Assembly (NCBI GenBank): GCA_033002965.1
Contig: JAURVB010014414.1
Location: 62,001-126,000, forward strand
Source: Piper betle
Lineage: Eukaryota > Streptophyta > Magnoliopsida > Piperales > Piperaceae
Length of the DNA stretch: 64,000 nt
Direction: 5' to 3'
Part shown: one piece after another, positions 47,601 through 60,097 of the stretch
How the letters are laid out: each line of letters starts with the position of its first letter
Numbering within the stretch: position 1 is the stretch's first letter
The notes under the pieces: generated by a model
What the model was told of the DNA's origin: nothing
The model's database searches: none
Seen by the model: the letters and a program-made list of their open reading frames with translations, nothing else
Program-made: the position numbers and the translations under genes

Positions 47601-50394
47601 ATGGCATAAAACAGAGCCGGCAGTGATGGGTCGCTAGATCCGGCCGGCCACGGCGGCGATGGCCTCCGTTCCAGTCGGGGAAGGTCGCTGGAAGGCTCGA
47701 GGGTGCTGAGGCGATCGACTAATCGTGGCGGTGCTGGTCGCCGGCGGCGAAATCGGCGACGGAAGTGCAACGCGGGCCCGGCGTCGCGGCGTGGCTTCCT
47801 CGCGTCGCGGCGGTCCGATGGGGGCCGGACCTGGTCGTGGTGGCAGGGCAATGCCATGGCCGGGCTGGGCGGCGTCGATCGGCGGCCAGGCGGCGTCGGC
47901 AATGGCAGCGGTGGCGCGCGACAGAGGGCGGCGCGGGCGAGGGTTTGGGGAAGAAAAGAAGGGCACGGGGGTGTGTGGTGGCAAAGTCGTAAATATAACT
48001 TGACTCGTCTCCGACTCGAGTCAAAAATAATATTTAAGTCGTAAAAAAATTTCAAAAAAATATGGGAAAATCCCATAAAATCAAACAACACCAAAAAATC
48101 ATAATGATATGCTCTAGAACTGTCAACCCACCCAAAATGCCCATAACGCGTCCTAACGCGGGTAACAGCCTAAAACTAATTCTACGATCTATTATATATC
48201 ATAATAAAAAAAATGAACTGCATACTCTCATATATTCTGATAACTCATTCTTTTCTACTGTGTTCATGACGTTATCATCATATACTTGGGTACACATGAC
48301 CCTCATGGCTCATACACGAGACCGGCATCGGCTCAGTACACGTGTTCTGAAACTGACTCGACTCGAAAATAACGGTCGAACCGACCGGTTCTGAATATAA
48401 AACATTGACTCGAATCTTGGGTTTTACAGCTTCCCCTCATCGAGATCTTCTATTTGAAACCAACCCCAACCTCTACCGTGGCCACGATCACCGTTAACGA
48501 CTCACTACCATGGTGGCATTTATGTCCATTTTTTGCCGTTTTTCGGTCAATCGCCAGTTGGACACTGCCGATCCTTACCTCAGACACCTTCCTGACTAGA
48601 CAACCGACATTTTGAGGCCTACCTGCCGACTGTTGTATCTGGAATCATTGCTGGCGACTCCACCTCAGTGTGGTTTTTGTCTATTTCTGGCTATTTTTCG
48701 GCCAAGTAGTGGTTCAGTTGTCGGTCACCACCACCACCATGTTCCCCGTCGTCTGGGCTATTGATTGGAACTGACACTGACCACTTGCTCCCCACTGTTG
48801 CAATTTTCCTGCAACGGGCACCTGTGATGCCCGTCATGCCCAATTACCCGTTTGGTGTCCATCTGCTCAATCAACCATGTTCATTTCAGTCCTATCCTCG
48901 ATCGTATTTGCACTTTGAGTCGTGTTTGCTTGTCTGTCAACTCGTGTCTGAGTCCACCGAGTCCATCCCAACCCAGCCTAGTGAGTTGACTCAGCTCAAC
49001 TTAGTCTGACGTTCCCATTTAACTCGGTTGTCATTTTCAACATGTGTTAAGCCTGTTTTTAAACCATTTTTTGACTATTTTCAGTAATTCGAGACTCCAT
49101 ATGATAAGTTAAATACATATTTACATATTTTGACATATGTTGATGTTATGATTTTTTTATTTGTTTATTTATTATATTCATTATTGTTTATTTCTTATTA
49201 TTTAAATAATTGTCGTATGTGATGAATGGTTTTATGATTATTTATTATTATTGATGATATATTTACTTATTGATATTAATCTTACTCATGTTTATCAAAT
49301 TTTAATTATTTATTTATTTATTGATTTATTTGCTCGATTGTATGTTGTTATTTAATTGTGTTTAATTATATATTCATGTATTTGATTGCTATACTATTAT
49401 TATTCATGATTAATTGATATAAACTATTAATTAATTTACTTTTTTTGCCAAATTATTATTTATTTATTTACTTGTATATGTGTTATTATTTACTCGTATT
49501 TAGCCGCATACTTATATAGTATATTATGTTATTATTTTATAATCAATGTATTATTTATTTTAATATATTTATTATTTTATTTATATATTCACAAGTTTAT
49601 TTATATATTTTGCATTTTTCGTGGATTGAGTTGATATTATTATTAATGTGACTATGATCATACGGTGTTAGTTTTTTATTTAGCAGAGAGTTCCGATCGA
49701 TGTAGGTTTCGAAATTCGAGCTCGTTGTAGATGTGTTTCAAGTGTGGACCACAAGTCCATTAAGACACTTCTTAAATTTACCGCTTTATTCTATTGTGGA
49801 TTTAATTTTCAAATCGTATGATATGTTAAGTGGTTATTTTATCGAACCTCACTTAACACGGGCCATGTAGACACATTTTACTTCTATGATTAATAACCTT
49901 TGATGATGAGGTCCCACTTAACACATTGCCTTCGGGCCTATTTATATGATTCCTTTCAAAATCCTATATATAGTTTTTATTGAGTTTTCAGTGAGACGGG
50001 AGTTTGTGAATTTGACCTCGCATATATTGTGAGCGGGAGTATATGCAGGTCATAGCGGGCTCTGGATTAATAAGAGGGTTGTTTCATTCCTGAAGAATTC
50101 TAAAATCTTTATGTCTTGAGCTTCCTCACACCCAGAGAGGTGTAGAGTAGATGAGACTATTGTGTACAACAAATATTTAAACTTGTGGTATCATAGGACA
50201 TTGAAGATGATTGCCTGAGAGTACTCGGGAATTGTGCTCTTGGCGAGAAGTTATATGGAAGTTTGGAGAGGGCTTAAGATATTGAGTAGGATCAGTTATT
50301 GCCGAAAGTTACATAGCACCGGTTTAGTTTAGGATGTTATTGAGTCTGCAGCTTGATGACTCCTCAGTAGATGTCATTTGAGAGTTCACATGGA

Positions 50395-50441
<47 letters not shown>

Positions 50442-50795
50442 GTTTCTCATGGAATATCAGATTCCACTTGTTAATTTGTACTAGTTATTTTCTAGATCAG
50501 TAACACTTGTTACTAATATTTTTCTTATTATATATGTAGGTCGTGTATTCTTATTTTGGGTCAACTTTGGTGGAAGGGCAGATAGATACTATACACACAT
50601 GTGCTCAGTGCACCTTTATTTTCTTTCATACTTTTATCTATACTTGATGTGTTTTCATATATATTTAATAATGTATTCTATTCTTGAAACACCAAGCAGG
50701 TTATTTCAATTTAATTATCATTTGAGTTTTACAGATAAATTGATTTAAGTATGACTCGACTCGATCGTAACCTTTCTGATTTGGTTTTTAGGTGC
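44605..50795 (+). repeat. Old long LTR, interrupted by a younger solo LTR
   Basis: Starts TGTAAAACCCTAG and resembles the reversed solo LTR throughout. It shares the opening AAACCC...GAGTCAGTTCAAC, a CTGG/CGGTC-rich middle (48434-48770), an AT-rich TTATTTATT zone (49050-49620), then AAGTGG...CACTTAAC, CCTTCGGGCC, GCGGGCTCTGGATTAAT and CTTCCTCACACCCAG (49700-50150). Subtracting the 2977-bp insertion leaves about 3.2 kb, close to the family LTR length. The right end is blurred (GATTTGGTTTTTAG near 50790). No internal retrotransposon region is present, so it is a solo LTR. Confidence 0.65.
45452..48428 (-). repeat. Solo LTR, 2977 bp, perfect 5-bp target duplication
   Basis: Begins TGTAACACCCC and ends GGGTTTTACA on the plus strand, flanked by GCTTC on both sides (45447-45451 and 48429-48433). 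Orientation is taken from the related element at 15984-17787, whose PBS and PPT show that the TGTAACR end is the 3' end. Length, TG..CA ends and 5-bp duplication fit a Ty3-gypsy chromovirus of the Tekay/Del type. It has no internal region, so it arose by LTR-LTR recombination. It contains a GC-rich block (47270-47980) with open frames on both strands that are not genes. Confidence 0.85.
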
Positions 50796-50799
50796 GAGG

Positions 50800-51246
50800 T
50801 AAGGGTGAGCATATTTTGGTGAAAACTGAAAACAAAGCCAAACTGAAACTGAACAAAAATCAAATAAGTAATTTGGTTTGGTTTTTGATGTTCACATATG
50901 AAAACTGAATGCCATTTGGTTATATTATAAAATCTATATTTTTTATCAGTTACCACAAATTATAGTGGTTTTATGATAAGTTTTTATTTGTTTAAAATAA
51001 TATATATTTAGAATACTTATTAAATAATTATTTTCATTAAAATAATTATATGAATTTGATTAAATAATTAAAAAAATTTATTTTTTTATAAAGTATAGAT
51101 TATTCGGTTACTGAACCAAAATATTTTATTTTGATTCGGTTTAATTTTGGAGGTTCGGTTCGATTTTGGTTTAAATCTAGACCATCAAATTTAGTTCAGT
51201 TAATTCGGTTAGGTCACTTAAGAACCAAATTGACCGAATACTCACC
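50800..51246. mobile_element. MITE-like element with GGTTTGGTTTT motifs
   Basis: Ends TAAGGGTGAGCATAT and, reversed, TAGAGGTGAGTATTCGGTC. The interior repeats AACTGAA and TTCGGTT motifs in both orientations. The end form TARGGGTGAGCAT is seen in plant hAT-type MITEs. No target duplication is visible; it sits at the blurred edge of the old LTR. Confidence 0.45.
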
Positions 51247-51627
51247 TCTAACCGTCAAGTTTAGTTTTGGGTATTAGGTATGAGGTACCCAATATCAATA
51301 ATATAAATTTTTTAAAAAATTATATTTTTACTATAATTTGTCATAAAGACATGTTTGTTTATAAATAAAAGTAATAACTATTCAATTTTATTTATTTTAA
51401 TATTAGCCTAATCAATCTCCTTACATTTTCAAATAATTATTTTAACTAATTTTTTATATTATTATCAAAATTTATTTTTTATATTATAATCGGATTTAAA
51501 TAGTCGCTGTATGGTAAATGGTCAAGTTCGGGTTTAGAATGTTTGGTATAACGGTTTAAGGTAATCAATAAGTTTGGTTTAGCTAATACTCGACCAAAGC
51601 CGACTGACAGGCATCTCTACCCACGCA

Positions 51628-54600
51628 GCCATGCATGGTGGCTGGGATCTGAAGCGACGCCTTGGTTACGTTGCCCATGCCGTCGCCACTGCTTTCTCCT
51701 CACCCCGTCACATCGCCACATACTGCCCCCATCCTCAGTGCCACCCCTGCCGCATCGAACCTGCCACCCTGCTGCATCCCCTCCATCTCCATGTCGCCAC
51801 AGTTGCATCGCCGCTTCCTGGCAGCCACTCTTGCCGCGGCCAACCCACCACCCTGCCGCCACCACCAAAACTAAGATCGTGACTAATTTTTGACATGGTT
51901 TTTCGTTGTTAAATTAATGTGAGGCGAACCCACTTTTGTTATGGTCTTCTACTGTGAAAAAGATAAGTTTGTTACAATTTTAGGGGGGTTTTGTCACAGA
52001 AATTTGGGTGAAAGAAGCCTATTCTCCACAAGTTTATTGACATCCTAGAGTTAATTAACACTTCATTTTGTAGCTTGGCCTTGTTTTATGCCCTCTTGTA
52101 ACCCGAAAGAATATTTATGAATGTCAATTTCAGATAAACAGGAATATTATTGCATTATTGTAAAGCTTGTTGCCAAGGATTACAAAAGCATATTCGGACT
52201 TCTTGCAGTCAATTCTATAGCAATCTATCAACTTTATCAATTTCTGAATCATGTGTCATATTTTAGTGATAAAGTTGACGACCTTAATCCTATCACCATC
52301 GTCATCACAAATCGGTGGCTATTCTTTATCAAGAGTCGGCCACACCGTGCCCATCCTTAACCCACTTAAGACTCTCAACTGCTCGGACTAGTCCAGATTG
52401 ATGTGTCAATAGCGATGCACCTTCTCTTTCTTTCAATTTGTATTCGTATTTGTAATACACGGACTTGGCCAGGTTCATATCAAGGATATTGCTATCTTTC
52501 TCTTATCTTCATCGCTATGGTTTGCTTCAATCAACGTTAACGTTGGGAGATTGTTTGTGATTTGGGTCCTTATCTGATCTTCGTGCATCTTATTCACGTT
52601 TAATTTCTTCAACATCTGGCATGCACTGTGCCACTTATTTGTTGTTCTAGGCAAGATCAAGCATGGTTCCAAAGGGAGCCGACAGATTTCGCGGTGGCAA
52701 AAATGCTATATATATTATCAGTAAACAAAGATTTTAGATCATAATTATTTGGGTTCTGAGGCATCCCAAGCTATGAAGACAACGGTCGAGTATAATATAT
52801 ACATAAACACAAGCACAAAAATATTGTATCTGTAATCTGGATAACCTTGATTTATAGTCTTAAGCAGTCACATCGATTGTTATCATGTTATTTTAAAAAG
52901 CTCTACCTACAAGAAAAACTACTCAAAATTCAAAGTGAAGACATAGATACCAAATGTTGTGATCTACTGTTTCACATAGAGATGCATGCTTGCTCTGGAG
53001 TCTTTTTTTTCTTTTTTTGATAAATTTTGCTCTGGAGTCTTGATCAGCAAATATTAAATCTAATCAACCAACTTTTCCAAGAATAGCACCGTAGTTACAA
53101 AAAACGAAAGTGAAGAAGATGACAACCTCTCTTTGATCAAAGGGTGGTAGTACACTCGCATGAGCATCTTGTTTGTTAGATTGAGCACAATAGATAACCT
53201 TCAATATAATATTAAGAAAACAAAATCAAGGATTATTTGTCTTGATTACATGATTACTGACGTATGGTTTGGTTTCTTGAGTCGACATCTCCCGTATTTT
53301 TCAAGAGGTCACATCCTAGTGATTGAGAAACACCTCTCCAATGACACAAGTCAGCAGACTGGCCATGGGAACCACAAATGTAACAACAATTAAAGGGCAC
53401 GCCGCAACACTTGTCATCATCTTCATATACACGAATTAGCAGATGGGAAATTGCCTGTTGACCGGGAAATAAATTGGACAGGTTTCACGTCAACTTCCCT
53501 GAACTCGAATCCACTCGTTACCAACATAGAGCTCCAGTTTATATATTGAGGTGATAATAATAAACAAATAAAAAGAATGGCTTAATAAAAAACAAATAAA
53601 GGAATGGATCAAAACAAGGTCTTCCGTTGCACTGGTTTTTGATGTCTCATCGTTTGAACTGTAGCGAATAGCGACGGAAATGGAGCTGGTCTAATCTCTT
53701 CGCGTTCTCGGTGGACCTAGGAAGACTTGGGAGACGATGGGAAGTCGATACATCATATTGTCCGACTTGCCAAGAAGCTTGGTACTCCTACAATTTATCC
53801 CACCGTTTTCTGCAGAGCCACGTAAAATGTTTTCATGAAGTCATGCCTGACATTCGACCTAGCTCAAATACCATGCCAGGATATTTTGGAATGCACTCTG
53901 TTTTTAACCATTACAACACGGTCCCTAAAACCAAATGGGACCAAACTGAAAAAGGTTGAATAACAAGAAGAAACAGCGCACACATGGGAGAAAATCTTTG
54001 TCTGGAATCTGGAGCTATGGAACATGAATCGCTACAAATTTCTGAGACCAATTAAGTGTGGCACAGCACCAAGTCGACGCTGAACACAGGAGAAACGTCC
54101 AAATGAACTCAATATTCACTAAGGTTTTTTAAACTTCAATAGATAAAGGTTTATGACATTATCAATAAGGAAAAGAGCTTGGATCCATGTGCTCTCAAAC
54201 AAACATACATTCTCATTCCCTTGTGAAGAGAATGTTGAACAAAATTCTTGTTGCATGGTGAAAATGTCGCCAGCCTGCATGTGAAGGCGGCACAAGAATA
54301 CAAACCTTGGTTCACGGTGTCGTTCAACCCACTTTGCTCCCGTCCGTTCTCTTGACTTCTTGCTTGGTGAAGATGAAAATGACAAATGTTTTCCCAGGAA
54401 TTTCTAACCAACTTCATAAATTACTTTACGCTAAACTTTGACACTTTGTTGAAGGTAACTAATGTAAAAAAATGATATTCTTGCATTAAAGAATTAAGAC
54501 TTAACCATTATATCACATGTTGGGATTCGTTACCATGGACAAGTTAGGCTTCATTTGACATTTCTCCTCAAATACATGAGTAGTCGAGTTGGCAGCTTAA

Positions 54601-56781
54601 TGGTTGTCTCGTGCTCTGGTGAAGGATCTTCCACTGCACAACCTGAGACAATGTCTCGGTTCCAACAATGTATGTTGTAAGTTTTTACTCCCTGCAGGTC
54701 CACAAGAGCAGCAAAGTCACAAGTGGTAAGAGCATTTTAGCACATTCTTAATACCACAAAGAAGAAATAAACGATTAGAAGGAATGACACCCTTCTAACA
54801 AACAAAAGATCCGTGGAAAAATTCACTTTTGATCCCTGCCACTCCCTTCTCCTTATTTAAATGAATGAGACTATAGATGAGGCATGCTATTTATAATGAT
54901 CAAAAGCAAAATACACAAAACATAGCTTTTTTTTTCTTTTGATAAACACATCGGCCACATAGATATGCTGCGAATCTTGAGTTATTGACAGGACTCAACT
55001 CAGTAAAATCATGCTTATTCTGTGCCAGTGATATAAGTCCATAATTAATTTAAAATTTAAGAACTTGTATTTTAACTGTTCGGTTTTATGTAAAATATTT
55101 TGGACCAACATGTGAAAATGGAAACAAAATCTTAGGAAATGCTCAAGCTACTTAAAATAATCCATAACCTAAGTTGTTTCCTCAAAACCCTTGATCAAAT
55201 GTGCATTGAACAAAATAAAAGGATAATAAACCCTGACAGCTAGACATACAACTCAAAACCCACTTTACATTCCTTATAAGAGCCAGCAATCGACATTTAT
55301 GCTCATGCTTGAGAAGTTCACTAATATAATCCATGAATTGCATGTGTAAAATAATCAGGAGATTACATGAAGCGCATAATAAATAAGCAAAAGATGTTTT
55401 TCTAACACTACCCATCAGATTTAACATTTCCATTTCTGTTGCTAGCTTTTAACTCCAGCATCTGCCAATACTCTACAGCATAAAGAAGACCACAAGGTCA
55501 ATAAAACAATCCAAAAAAAATATGCTTGATAAAATATGCGCATAATAAAACAATAAATATATAATAAAGAAGAGTCTATTGGGGTAGCTACCAGTTTGGA
55601 AAGGAAGATAGCTTTCTGGTTAAATCGAGCTCTTCAATTCACAACTCCTGTAACTCATTTTGTCCATCTTTTCAACATATATCTAATGTGTCCCTTTCCA
55701 GTTTTGCTTCAGCTGCCACTCTGGTACTTTTAGGCCAGCACCAATCCACAATGATCAGCCCTCAGCTCCAGTATTGCAAACAAGACATGTTTCCAGCCCC
55801 GGAGGATAGAAGTCTTCCACCCAAAGCCACCACCAGAAAAATTCGACAACCTTGCCCAAAAATCTGGATTGAAACCAATCTGCACTTCAGTGCACACTAA
55901 CATGGTTGTGTGAATTAAGTCACACTTCATACAAACACAAGAAACAGTATAACAACAGCCAGCAAGCTGTCCTTCCATATATCTAAAGAATGTCCTGCAT
56001 ATTAACCCATATTTTTCAAGATATAAATGCTCTTCACATAATTCAACATGTAAAATAAATCAATGTATAAAGCCATAAAGCAATTTATCAAAGTATGCTA
56101 AATATTTTTAGCGTGATAATCAGTAGGTGATCAATAGTAGATCAACAATATACAGGATGAAATCTCATAGCAACTCATCATGAGAGACAGATCTAAAAGC
56201 TTACCTGATAGAGAGAGCTATCAGAGTAATAATTGCAGTTAAAAACAGTTCACTGCATTAATTGCTTCCTTAATTATAGAGAATTAAATAACTATGCAGA
56301 GATCAGTATAAGATAATTTCAAAATCATAGCAGAGAGCAGCAAATTACAAAGGACAGCGAACTGATTTCTCATATGCATAAACATAAAACAAAATATCCC
56401 AACTATTTGTGAAGTAATGGAAGATAATTGTGCACATTTTTTTTAGAGAAATGTGAAATAGAGAGCAAAGAAAAATGCACTCACAGGCTAAGAGAGGAAG
56501 GAAACGACCACTGACAACAATTGGCATATACATGATGTTAGCATCTGCTACTATTGTTTCTTCTCAAAGGTCAGCTAATTTGTAAACAACTTATATGAGA
56601 CGTTGTACTTTCCAAAAGGTTTGTGTGGAATGTACCCAAGCAAGGAACTCTAATCCACTGCCCCTACGGCAACACCAAAAGGTAAAGCACAAGCATGGTA
56701 AAGGTTACCTAGTCTCTCAGGCCCATGAATTGCAAGAAGCCTGGTGAATAGATGGACATTTTCATGCGACTTATGAAACCA
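51628..56781. other. Intergenic DNA between the transposon nest and the PPR gene
   Basis: 51628-51890 continues the outer CACTA-like element with a C-rich segment (open frames on both strands). 51890-52010 repeats its subterminal motifs. Beyond that I see no gene: frames at 52121-52360, 53160-53393, 53711-53959, 54119-54417, 55182-55433 and 55688-55978 have no domain, and several overlap on opposite strands. The part next to 56782 should include the PPR 3' UTR. Confidence 0.4.
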
Positions 56782-58458
56782 TCAACCTTCATTATATACA
56801 CCATAATTTTCTCTGTGAAAATAACCCCTCTTGTAGATTGTAGCATTAAGTATGGAAGTTGCAATAAGGTTTTTCTGTTTGAAATAAGCTCTCATCAGAA
56901 CCTCATAAACCACGGCATCTGGAGCAATTCCCCTTTGCACCATGTCAGTGAATATTTGCTTTGCTTCAATCATGAGTCCCTGATTTGATAAACCCCAAAT
57001 AAGCGAAGTAAAGGTCAAAATATCAGGTATAATACCATTTTGAAGCATGGTATTCTTTACTTTGAGTGCTCGAACTAGATTGCCTTCTTTACAAAGCCCA
57101 GCTATCCAGGCAGTATAAGTACACTTGTCTGGAACAAAACCACCATCCACCATCTCCTTGAAGAGAAACTCTGCCTCTTGCACTCTTCCTTCTTTGCACA
57201 ATGCATCAATGAACACAGTGTATGTTATTTTGTTTGACCTTCGCTTCTTCAAATAACTTTCTGCCAGGTGCAAGAGTCCATGTTTGCAAAGTCCATCTGT
57301 TAAAGCTGCAACAGTGACATCGTCAGCACCAATCCCTTTGCTTTCCATTTCTTGGAGCAAAGCAACGGCACTTTCCACATTCCCTGCTTTAAAATGAGCA
57401 TCCATAAGAGTTGTATAGGTCAGTTTATCGACAATAATTTTCCTTTCTTGCATCTGTTGTTTTATTTTCATTGCCTCACTCAGCTGCCCTGCACTGCATA
57501 GTCCCCAAATAACAACTCCATAAGCTGTCACATCCATTTTTACACCACAATCATGCATGAGGTTTATATAATTTATAGCCCTATCAGAATTCCCATTTTT
57601 GAAATGTCCATCAATCATCGAAGTATAAACTGCACAGTTTGGTTCAAATCCATGTTTCAACATCTCTACGAACAATGCATCAGCTCTATCAAATTTGCCT
57701 TGCTTAAAAAGCCCGACAATAAGAACATTATAAGTAGCAACACCAGGCAACACAAAAGAGTTTAGCATTTCATTGAAAAGTTTGAATGCTAAGTCTAGAT
57801 TACCTATCTTACAATGACCATCAATCAAACTAGTAAAAACGACTGAGTTGGGAGACATACCAAAACTCTTCATGTCTTTAAAAACAGTGTAAGCTATATC
57901 TACATCCCCAGACTTACAAAACATATCGACAAATATGCCATAAGTGACAAAATTCGGAATGGCCGACTTCCACATCAAACCGAAGTAAGCAAATGCTTCC
58001 TTCCGCATTTGGCATTTGCACAGAGCACAGATGAAAGTGGTGTAAGTAAAACAATCCGGGATTGAGTCTCTACTATAACGTAGTTTACTAATGACAGAAG
58101 AAGCTGCCTGCAAATCACCGGCGCGGCAATAACCATCAATCAAGCAATTGTAGCTCACTATATCCGGCCAAGACTTAACCCTAAACATCAGATTGATAAA
58201 ACTCTCCGCTGCTCTCAGGTTGCTCAATCGACATAAAAACTGAATCACTGAGTTGCAAGCAGACGGGTGAGGACAGTAACCTCGTCGAATCAGATCGAGC
58301 AGTATTTTAAGTGCCAAATCGCCACAGTTTAGGGCGACTAGCTGCTGTATATTTTGATTACACACAAACCGATCAGGAAATGACAATCTTCTTCGCATTT
58401 GACAGAAGAAATCAATGATAGGCCTCCCCTTGTCATCAAATAAGTGCCAATGCGCCAC
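56782..58458 (-). CDS. P-class pentatricopeptide repeat (PPR) protein, 558 aa, intronless
   Basis: Organelle RNA-binding protein of the plant PPR family; members process, stabilise or help translate specific mitochondrial or plastid RNAs. About twelve 35-residue repeats run from residue 70 or so to the end, with typical forms VSYNCLIDGYCRAGDLQAA, NSVVFTSLIDGHCKIGNLDL, CAVYTSMIDGHFKNGNSDRA and ITYTVFIDALCKEGRVQEA. All are P-type; there is no E, DYW or SMR domain. The N-terminus (MAHWHLFDDKGRPIIDFFCQ) is short and has no obvious transit peptide, so the true start may lie upstream or targeting may be unusual; in-frame sequence upstream of 58458 has a nearby stop. Intact, no frame break. The RNA target cannot be told from this. 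Confidence 0.9.
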   Translation of the reverse strand: MAHWHLFDDKGRPIIDFFCQMRRRLSFPDRFVCNQNIQQLVALNCGDLALKILLDLIRRGYCPHPSACNSVIQFLCRLSNLRAAESFINLMFRVKSWPDIVSYNCLIDGYCRAGDLQAASSVISKLRYSRDSIPDCFTYTTFICALCKCQMRKEAFAYFGLMWKSAIPNFVTYGIFVDMFCKSGDVDIAYTVFKDMKSFGMSPNSVVFTSLIDGHCKIGNLDLAFKLFNEMLNSFVLPGVATYNVLIVGLFKQGKFDRADALFVEMLKHGFEPNCAVYTSMIDGHFKNGNSDRAINYINLMHDCGVKMDVTAYGVVIWGLCSAGQLSEAMKIKQQMQERKIIVDKLTYTTLMDAHFKAGNVESAVALLQEMESKGIGADDVTVAALTDGLCKHGLLHLAESYLKKRRSNKITYTVFIDALCKEGRVQEAEFLFKEMVDGGFVPDKCTYTAWIAGLCKEGNLVRALKVKNTMLQNGIIPDILTFTSLIWGLSNQGLMIEAKQIFTDMVQRGIAPDAVVYEVLMRAYFKQKNLIATSILNATIYKRGYFHRENYGVYNEG

Positions 58459-59133
58459 AGATTACTACAAGCCGGACCATGATTTCACTACATGAAAACA
58501 TCAAACGTCTACACATTTAGACGAAGAAACCAATGATCAGCATCATAACATTTTCATCAAAGGATAGGGGAGGAAAGCGGGCGGCCAAGTAGGTAATGCA
58601 TAAGACAGATATAAGCAACCGGCTCCGTCAACTAGCATGGGGCAAAAAACAAAAAAAAAAAAGAGAGGTGCAAAAAGATTCAAACTTCAACTCGAAGACG
58701 CGATTACAAACACAAAATATATATGGAAGGAAGCGCCGGAAAGTTCACCTGTGCCGGTCGGGGAGGAACTCAAAATTCGTAATAAATAAATTTAAAAAAA
58801 CTAAATAAAAGAAAGAGGTTGTTTGGATAAAGTTGGAGGTAATTGGGAAGAAGCGAAGGGCGGCGAGTGTCTATCAGCGGCGCTTCGAAAGGTGGTGGGC
58901 AGAGTCCGGCGACCACACTGGGACGGGCGACGGCGGAGCAAGGGGGTCAGGAGGAGTCTGGAATCGGGTGAGTCGATGAGAAGTAGCTAATCCGGACTCA
59001 GAGTTGGCACCCGCTTCTCGACTCGTTCCTCACCTAGACATATACATGTAAGTAAGGTTTAATTAGTGATGGAACTAGGTCCTAACCGTTGCTACATTTT
59101 TTTATTTATTTTGTTTCTTCCCTTAAAATCTGG

Positions 59134-59171
<38 letters not shown>

Positions 59172-60089
59172 GGTTAATATAGTTGTTTGTTTTATTTAAA
59201 AAAAGTATACTGTTATACCGTAATAAAAAATAATATTAGACCCATCTTTTATTTTATTTTTTTTATATGTCTAAGCTCCGTAAATTGAGACAATTGAACA
59301 TTGAATATTTGGCAAATGAATATAATTTTGATATTAACTGAGTAAGATGTACTGTGTATGATCTATAACTAGTAAATTTTAATTTTATATATAAATTTTT
59401 ATTCATTAATAAGATAGGCTCTAATAGTTTAATATCTTAAATGTAAATTGAGATTGACTTTAAAAATATATTTCATTTAAATAAAAAGATGAATTATAAT
59501 TATTTAATTATTTATTATATTATTTTTAAGACAATTATACAAACTCTTATTAATAAGAAATTAGGCATTGAGGTTTTGTGACTTTTTACGGGAAAAATAT
59601 TTTTATTATTTTTATAAAAATAAGTTGGGGTGGTCTTTTACTGAATGTATTTTTATTGTATTTTTTATATTATTTTAATATCTTGATAGATAGATTTTTC
59701 TACTTTTAATTTTATGTTAGTATTAAAATTCTATTTTATTAACAAGAGTAAAATAGTTCATCAAGTTTGAAAAAATATGGTTGTTGACCAATTAATTGAT
59801 AAAAAAATATCACTTGTAATTTTGTACTTTGATATCACTTTGTAACTGGTAATGTAGCTGAGATGAAAGGATTCAACAATTTTTCTTGCCCCCGATTTTC
59901 CGGTGCTTCGGTGTGATGCATCTGTTTGTGTCCGATTTTGATAAAATCTTTGAGTGTCCATACAAAAACCTAATGGGCCATCATCTCCTAGGGCTCAACG
60001 CATGCTAATGGGCCTTTTAGTCTATTAGTGGGCTTATCATCCCACAGCCCACTAATTTTTATTGCAAATCAACGTAAAAGCTACGATGT
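58459..60089. other. PPR upstream region and intergenic DNA
   Basis: 58459-59040 is mixed-composition DNA that should carry the PPR promoter. 59130-59170 is a (TA)n tract. The rest is AT-rich with no coding signal; open frames (58596-58808, 59761-59961) are featureless. Confidence 0.4.
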
Positions 60090-60097
60090 TATCTTGT

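Larger units (their letters stand above)
44477..51619. mobile_element. 7.1-kb hAT-type element with perfect 8-bp target duplication and nested LTRs
   Basis: Flanked on both sides by CCCACGCA (44469-44476 and 51620-51627). Ends: TAGGGCTGCCCGTCGGG and, reversed, TAGAGATGCCTGTCAGTCGG, 11 of the first 14 positions matching. No transposase is visible. The hAT body itself is only about 130 bp on the left and about 370 bp on the right, around an old LTR (44605-50795) and a MITE (50800-51246). Outer DNA on both sides reads as one interrupted CACTA-like element. Confidence 0.75.

Noticed and set aside
47495..48094. 199-codon minus-strand frame and its partners
   Set aside because: Within the solo LTR GC-rich block; a related block appears in other repeats and no protein family fits.
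43804..52010. Complete CACTA element with both termini
   Set aside because: Only the left terminus was found; the right side has similar internal motifs but no CTAGTG-type end that I could see.
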